64,000 bases of DNA. Origin: Coprinellus micaceus (lineage: Eukaryota; Basidiomycota; Agaricomycetes; Agaricales; Psathyrellaceae). Below are positions 58,556-64,000 of this stretch, piece after piece. Made by a program: the position numbers and the translations under genes. The stretch is from NCBI GenBank assembly GCA_951394405.1, contig OX596345.1, positions 372,001 to 436,000 on the forward strand. The letters run 5' to 3'. How positions within the stretch are numbered: the first letter of the stretch is position 1; each line of letters starts with the position of its first letter. The notes beneath the pieces are model-generated. The model worked only from the letters and a program-made list of their open reading frames with translations. It ran no database searches and was not told the origin of the DNA.

Positions 58556-60137
58556 ATGAGCACCACGCCGCCCAGTAAGCTCTCCATCTTCACACAAGAT
58601 GTCTATTAACATCGCTCGACTGCAGGAATGAAAGCGTCAAGCTTGTACCACGCACCGCCTGAGATTCTATCTCAAATCTTCGAGATGACCTTGCCCGAAG
58701 AGCTGGAGGCGTCGCTCGCCATCCCGAGTCTTTCGCCCCTGCTCCTGACGCACATCTGCTCAAAATGGAGGATCATCGCCCATAGCACGCCAATACTGTG
58801 GTTGAAGTGCAACCTGAAATGCAATCCACTCACAGACGGGCCGCAGGTGAAGGAGAAACTCATCGCCCAAGCACAGCTCTGGCTGCAAAGCTGTGGGAAC
58901 CGGGGTGTGACCCTTGGATTTAGGTTCCTTCTTCGAGGTCGCTTTTGGAGCAACATCAAGCACGGCTGGCATCACGATCTCCTCCAATCGTAACCCCTTA
59001 GTGGACAGAGTGCGAGGGTTGGATATCGTTTGGCCGAGTAGTGTCACATCGACACTCCCCGGCTACATTGAAGCACTCCCGCGTCTGGAAACATTTTCAG
59101 TCGATTTTCTGGGAACCTACGATGGTCTCTGTCGAGATTACGACGGTCTGGCGCTCTCCAACTCCCCGCTGCTCCGCCGGCTCCATATCGGTTGGTCAGC
59201 GCAAGGTCCAGATGTTCTTCCCCAGCCTGTGCGCAGTGATACGACCCCTCATTGGCCCTGGAAGCAGCTGACACATCTATCGCTGGCAATGGCCCAGTTA
59301 TCCGAATCGCAGGTGCATAAGTTGTTGTGCTTGTGCAGGAAGTTGGAGGAGGTTAGCTTGTGCATCCAAAACATGCAACTTGATGCGCAGACATTTGAGG
59401 AAGCGGATATCTCCTTACCATCCCTACACTCGGCCGACATTCGCTTTACCTCCTCGCCAACCTTCCGCATTCTCAACTCAGCCATAGTCGCTCCTCTTCG
59501 AAAACTGGCCATCCGCGGACGGTACTTTGACGAAGCCCACCCCCAGCCAAGTTCAAAATTTCTAGCCCAACTCGCCGAGCTCCAGTCTTTATCTCTATGC
59601 TCAGAAAGCGACATATCGAAGCGACTTTTCAGGAAGTTTCTCAAGGCAGCGCCTCGTTTAGAGGAACTCGCCATCTCCACAGAGGGCTTTGAGGACCTGG
59701 AGCACGTCTTCAAGAAGCTGACCGTGAACCCACTACGGGTGGAGACCCAACTACTCCCACTCCTGCGAACTATCTCCACCTCATGTACAGAAGACAGCAC
59801 TGGGGGCGGGCGTACACGGAGGAAGGTTTTGGGGAAGCTCAAGGCCATGGCTGACTCCCGAGCACACCTCCTTACAGATCGCCCATGTACAGTCATATTC
59901 GCGCTGGCGTCGGATGGCGTCGATTGGTACTCAGACTCGGATGATAGTTCGTATTTCGACTGGGAGGAAGATGATAAGGATGATATGAAGGCCCTTCTTG
60001 GGCCGGCTGGGGTCTCGAAGAAGAGGCCGTACCTGACCACGGCTTATTATGATGCAAAGTCGAGGCCGGAGTGTTTCTCGGCATCGATGCAGCGTAACCC
60101 GGGCTGGATGGCGAGCCCAGAAGCGTTCAATTGGTGA
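58556..60137 (+). CDS. F-box/leucine-rich protein D (apparent single-base frame change)
   Basis: Probable SCF receptor of the common agaricomycete type. The F-box-like start is HAPPEILSQIFEMTLPEELE, followed by LLLTHICSKWRIIAHSTPIL. Leucine-rich strands follow (PLLRRLHIGWSA, LTHLSLAMAQLSE, CRKLEEVSLC, PLRKLAIRGRYF, AELQSLSLCSES), then LLPLLRTISTSC, KAMADSRAHLL and an acidic tail. A short first exon at 58556-58574 (MSTTPP) spliced to 58626 is plausible; otherwise the start is ATG 58628. The frame changes near 58924-58932: from 58628 to the stop at 60137 the span is 1510 bases, one more than a multiple of three, and dropping one base of the CC in GGTTCCTTC joins both parts. No intron of usable size explains it. 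Either the gene is freshly broken or the base is an error. Confidence 0.72.
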
Positions 60138-60485
60138 ATTCCCCAGGGGAGGGTGTCATGGGGCTTCCCTGGTATACAGTCCAACCGACTTGACTCGGTA
60201 TCATAATCTCTTGAACGATCGTTTTGTCTTCAGCTCTCGATGCATTGACTCAAGTGACCTGTCGTAGCACAGAAACCAAGAAATAGCCTCGTATTGTCCC
60301 TGACTGTATTTACATATCTGCTACTACATACCGATAACCTAACACATGTGCTTTCAGACCTAAGAAAGTGATACAAGTACACATAACAATGTGAGCGAAC
60401 ACGGAAAACAAGGTAACCCATATACAAGCGGACCAAGATACCAATAACTCAGGACCAATGCATAAGAACTGAGAAAAATGCCACC
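60138..60485. other. Intergenic, duplicated 3' flank
   Basis: Between D and the exonuclease gene, which converge. The part at about 60340-60485 resembles 62370-62537, the 3' flank of the truncated exonuclease copy (shared blocks such as AAGAAAG.GATACAA.TACACA and AATCCAAGGCG), so the duplication included the untranslated region. Confidence 0.55.
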
Positions 60486-61471
60486 TTAAATCCAAGGCGA
60501 AAACGCTCGATGTGGACCATCTGGATCGAACCGATCCTTGGACTCGGCGACCCTCAGCATCGAGGCGATCATCACCCTCATACCCCACTGCGCCCCGATA
60601 CGCTGTCGAACCCTACACTCCAATTCCGCCTCCAAGCTTGCCAGGAGCACCACGTCTTGCGCCGCATATTCCACCAGCTCTAACGGCAGTGGCCTTCTTT
60701 CAAAAACATCATAGCCTCCCGTAATTATCACACCAGCACCAGAGTCGCTAGTACTATCGCCAGGATATCTGACCCGGGCTAGAGAGTGGGGTTGCATTAA
60801 AGCCTTCCCAAGTTCCTTTGTTCGGAGGAAGGGATCTGAGGGCGGGGGCTGGAGGTAGAGCGAGACAGCTTTGGCGAAGCCAGTGAGGTGCCCGTAGGGG
60901 GTCATATGGTTTGAGATTCGCACGGAGAGTTCGAGGAGTTGGACGTCGAGGACGTTTTGGAGGGTGATGTTATAGTGGTTGTATAGTGCGTCTGCGTCTC
61001 TCCGGACGTCGTAGAATAACTACAATCGCAGTGAGTCAACAACAATCAAGTCTGCGATGTTTTAATTACATCGGATAAGACCCATGAACGTACCTTCTTA
61101 TACGCAGGTGACTCGAACACGGCTTTGAGGGACACCCCCTCCTCATTCGTGTGCGTAAACGCCTCTCTGCCAAGGACGGTAACGTCTACCAGCCATATTT
61201 CCCTCGAGTGATTCGCTTTCAGCTGCACCAAGCTGACCCTGCCCATCCGCGAGAGCCGCACGCCCTCCATGTCAACCGAAACGCAGGGCTGTAGATCGCA
61301 GGTGCACCCAGTGCGAGAATCTACCTGGGCCTGCGCGGGCTTGGGCTCGATCTTTGGTTTAACCCAGCCGACAAGGGAGGTCCCAGTCGGGGTGGAGCAG
61401 AGGTCAGAGATGCAGGCTTCCACCAAGGAGAGGGTGTCTGCGATTTGGATGTCGTCCTGTACAATGGCCAT
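60486..61471 (-). CDS. 3'-5' exonuclease domain protein (DEDDy, Exd1/RNase D-like)
   Basis: Predicted metal-dependent 3'-5' nuclease, 303 residues in two exons (61471-61094 and 61019-60486). Motif I is DME in CVSVDMEGVRLSR, motif II lies around LFYDVRRDADALY at the start of exon 2, and motif III is the tyrosine type, YAAQDVVLL. The segment NVLDVQLLELSVR matches the usual spacing between motifs II and III. Family members act on RNA or single-stranded DNA; the closest known layout is the EXD1/egalitarian-like group. The start MAIVQDDIQIADTL is the first in-frame ATG. No targeting signal is visible. It converges with F-box gene D. Confidence 0.88.
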
Positions 61472-62537
61472 GGTGAGTGCGAGGCGGATGTGATATGTGG
61501 GATGGGAGGCCGAGGCGTGGTGTACCCGTATAAGAGGTAAGTATATGAGCAGGAACGCGAATCCAACGTGTTTTCATGAAGCGGGATGATAAGCGAAGCG
61601 GGAGAGGAAACGGGGCCTATCAGGCAGGGCCTACCTGCTCAGGAAGGACGAGACCCTGCAACGACGCTGTTGCATGTAAATTGCACTGTCAGTCGGAGGG
61701 GTGAGCGATTACTGCGAGTGGATGAACCGATCCAGTGGAGAAGTCCAAGGGGAGGGTGTCAAACACCCTCGGAGGTGGGGATGAAATCCGCGATAAGTAG
61801 TGCTGGTGGCCTCCTGAAGAAGAAATATAAATTGGATCGGGCACCCTTGCATCGAGTGAGCCACGTTCAAGTCGGAGTCGTGGTGATTCCAGGCAAAGAT
61901 CGACCTAGAGCGAGGGGGATCCCGAACACCCTTTGCTTCGTACAGAAGGGCGGAAGATGGAGGAGCGGGAACGAGCTATGATATGTAGAAACCCTTGCGA
62001 TATTTTCCCGACCTATTATACTACACAGTCGCTTCCGAAAACTAACATTTATTCACGGTGGAAATCAGCACTCTCGACGCTCGGGCTCGCGAAGCGGCCT
62101 CCGCACCGGGATCTCGGGATCTGGGCGCTTAATCGTCGGGATTCGCACGCGAAATGGATTGTGACCGAAAGGAAGGCTTGTTTCGCCAAGGATGTAAACG
62201 TCTTTGCCGCTACAGTGTGTGTGCTAAGGGAGCACATCGAAGTGTTCTCCATGGTTAGGTTTATTAAATCGCCTCACACCCCTCAACTTGATCGCTGGAT
62301 GCTCGCCTATGGCCTGCGATTATTCCTGTTATTGTTTAATCCATACCACCAAGAACCTAAGATACGCGGTTTTGAGACCCAAGAAAGCGATACAAATACA
62401 CACGACAAGATGGGCGAAGACGAAAAGCAAGGTGACCCACAAACAAGCCCACCAAAAAAACCTAAGAATCACGTCTGTCTAGCCATCTAAGCCCGAAGAG
62501 AAGGAACCACCCTCAATCCAAGGCGCCCAAAGCCACA
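61472..62537. other. Intergenic between exonuclease gene and its truncated copy
   Basis: About 1.1 kb, holding the exonuclease promoter and, at the right end, the duplicated 3' flank of the partial copy. The plus-strand frame at 61933-62490 is open but has no recognisable content. A block at about 62250-62275 (ATGGTTAGGTTTATTAAATC) recurs inverted near 63331-63354. Confidence 0.45.
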
Positions 62538-63014
62538 TCAAATCTCAGGTGAAAGCGCCCTATGCCTCCCATCTCTATCAAACGGCCCCTTACTCTCCGC
62601 CACCCTCCTCATCGACGCATTCCTCACCCTCATATCCCACGTCAACCGTCCCCCAACCTGGCGTCCCACCCTACACACCAGCATCGCCTCCAAATTCGCT
62701 AGGAGAGCCACATCCTGCGCTGCGTAGTCCACCAACTCCACAGGGAGTGGTCGTCGTTCAAAGACCTCGTAGCTCCCTCCCAACCCAAGCTTCGGGTTCA
62801 TCAAAGCCTGCCCGGCTTCCTTGGTCCTGAGCCAGTGGGCCCCAGGGCGGAGGTAGGACGTGATGGACTTGGCGAGGCCGTTGAGGTGCCGGGAGTGGAT
62901 CCGGTTGGACTTGCGCACGGCGAGTTCGAGCATTTGGACGTCGAGGACGTTGGGCATATCGATACTGTAGAGGTTGTAGAGGGCGTCTGCGTCTCGCCGG
63001 ACGTCATAGAATAG
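62538..63014 (-). pseudogene. Truncated duplicate of the 3'-5' exonuclease (exon 2 only)
   Basis: One open frame of 159 codons equal to exon 2 of the gene at 60486-61471: LFYDVRRDADALYNLYSIDM, NVLDVQMLELAVRKSN, EVFERRPLPVELV and YAAQDVALLANLEAM, ending HRALSPEI. The splice-acceptor CAG still stands just before the first Leu codon (63015-63017), but no exon 1 with the DME motif exists upstream as far as the window edge. It lacks catalytic motif I and a start codon in place, so it should be inactive as a nuclease. The exon itself has no stops, so duplication was recent or the piece is used otherwise. Confidence 0.8.
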
Positions 63015-64000
63015 CTGTAAGTGCACTGAGTAAGTATGTGGTTATAGCGATCATGGGGAAGTGAAGCTGTACAGTGTACTACGGTCATTTGATACACCAC
63101 GGTCACTTGATACAGTCGACAATATCTCGCACGGAGTGCGCCCGATTGGGTTCAAATTTGGCCAGAACATGCCCTCGGCTGGTGTCTACGCATAACCCAA
63201 AAATTGGGAAGTACAAATGATGTTGAGGGGGGGCTTCTCTGGTCGTCACTACCCAAAATTCGTCAATTCCGACAATTTCAACTTTTATTTCACGATTTTC
63301 ACAAGAACTACACCCCTGATATCCAATCAAAGGCGACTTTGTGAATCTAACCAATCATATGTGGGACTTGGAGAAAGAACTAAACGGATCTGTACACAAC
63401 TGCACGAGAACGACAGGAAAAGGATGAGGTGTGACAGGTCGCGTCCCAAGCGCGTCGCATTCTCACGCCCTTCCCAACCCCACTCTCCCCGATCTCCATA
63501 CATAGTGTCAAGTTCTCTTAGAAATGGCCTTTTTTGTGATCTATTGCATATTGAGACTGTTCTATGACCAGTCTACGCATCTACAAGAGGCAAGTAAGTG
63601 CATACGGAACCTATCTTAAGATTGGCCTAGAGATAGGGGTGCAAAGGTATGTGCTGAGGCAGGATGTCTAGGACGTAAGGTCTGGGGGGAACGGTATCAA
63701 TCCCCGGAGGAGGGAAAGTCTTTTTAAGGTTGTTACAGAGGTCGAAGTTGGTAAAATAGACGACCATGGCTCGAGGAGGGATGGGGAGCAGAGAGATATT
63801 CTCGCCTCTTGTCACGCTGTCACACGCGCGTCACACTGTCTCAAATGACCGGAATTCGAGGTTTTCGACCCCCCGATGGTATTCGAGGCGTAACACGATT
63901 TCATTTCCTCTTTTCTACTATTTGAAGAGTGTTTACCACAAGGTGAGATACTGTAGCATCTTTTGGTCGCAAATTTACCTTGTCCCCAGGAGAATTGCAC
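63015..64000. other. Right edge, no gene seen
   Basis: About 1 kb. No frame with recognisable content, no exonuclease exon 1 and no RNA gene. A TTGATAC repeat pair occurs near 63088-63113. Confidence 0.45.

Noticed and set aside
61933..62490. Plus-strand frame of 185 codons between the exonuclease copies
   Set aside because: No recognisable content, and its end overlaps the duplicated 3' flank of the minus-strand exonuclease.
62250..63354. Transposon-like unit carrying the truncated exonuclease between inverted copies of ATGGTTAG...TCGCCT
   Set aside because: The two copies match over only about 24 bases with several mismatches; too weak to call terminal repeats.
1..64000. tRNA, rRNA, CRISPR, operon or ribosome-binding-site features
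   Set aside because: GGTTC-type T-arm candidates (for example near 47743 and 63146) lack pairing stems; no spaced direct-repeat array; intron-rich eukaryotic genes make operon signals inapplicable.

Overview
This window looks like nuclear DNA of an agaricomycete basidiomycete fungus. Genes are dense and on both strands, introns are about 45-70 bases with GT-AG ends, and the gene set is fungal: separase, condensin subunit 1, a PIP5-kinase of the Mss4 type, a long-tailed tetraspanin, CsbD-like proteins, a microsomal P450 and many F-box genes. I see no prokaryotic, viral, tRNA, rRNA or CRISPR feature. A 200-base run of N sits at 4825-5024.

Layout. 0.4-10.4 kb (all minus): F-box gene A1, F-box/propeller gene B1, a CsbD-like gene, F-box gene A2 (paralogue of A1) and a second CsbD-like gene. 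10.4-11.8 kb: unresolved. 11.8-14.2 kb (+): tetraspanin. 14.9-18.6 kb (+): B2 and B3, with B3 broken by an in-frame stop. 19.5-20.1 kb: a non-autonomous element with inverted arms. 20.9-28.3 kb (+): separase in 20 exons. 28.6-33.7 kb (-): B4 and B5. 34.0-34.8 kb: LINE remnant. 35.0-36.1 kb (+): F-box gene C1, frameshifted. 36.3-41.2 kb (+): condensin subunit 1 in 15 exons. 41.6-42.8 kb (-): C2. 43.3-44.9 kb (-): B6. 45.5-47.5 kb (+): P450. 47.7-53.5 kb (+): B7, B8, B9. 53.9-56.1 kb (+): PIP5-kinase. 57.1-60.1 kb (+): a degenerate copy of F-box gene D, then D. 60.5-63.0 kb (-): a 3'-5' exonuclease gene and a truncated copy of it.

The main feature is an F-box array: fifteen F-box loci of four unrelated families (A x2, B x9, C x2, D x2) interleaved with essential chromosome-segregation and signalling genes. 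All nine B genes encode an N-terminal F-box followed by a degenerate WD-like propeller, about 490-520 residues. All share the same three intron positions and phases (0-2-0), so they descend from one intron-bearing ancestor by local duplication. Several members carry single-base lesions, which fits birth-and-death evolution. By family knowledge F-box proteins are substrate receptors of SCF ubiquitin ligases, so the B family is probably a fast-diversifying set of SCF adaptors; their targets cannot be read from sequence.

A second theme is a CACGTG hexamer about 70-170 bases upstream of the start codon in eleven genes, including B1-B3, B6-B9, C2, separase, condensin and probably the PIP5-kinase. 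It suggests a common bHLH-type promoter element.
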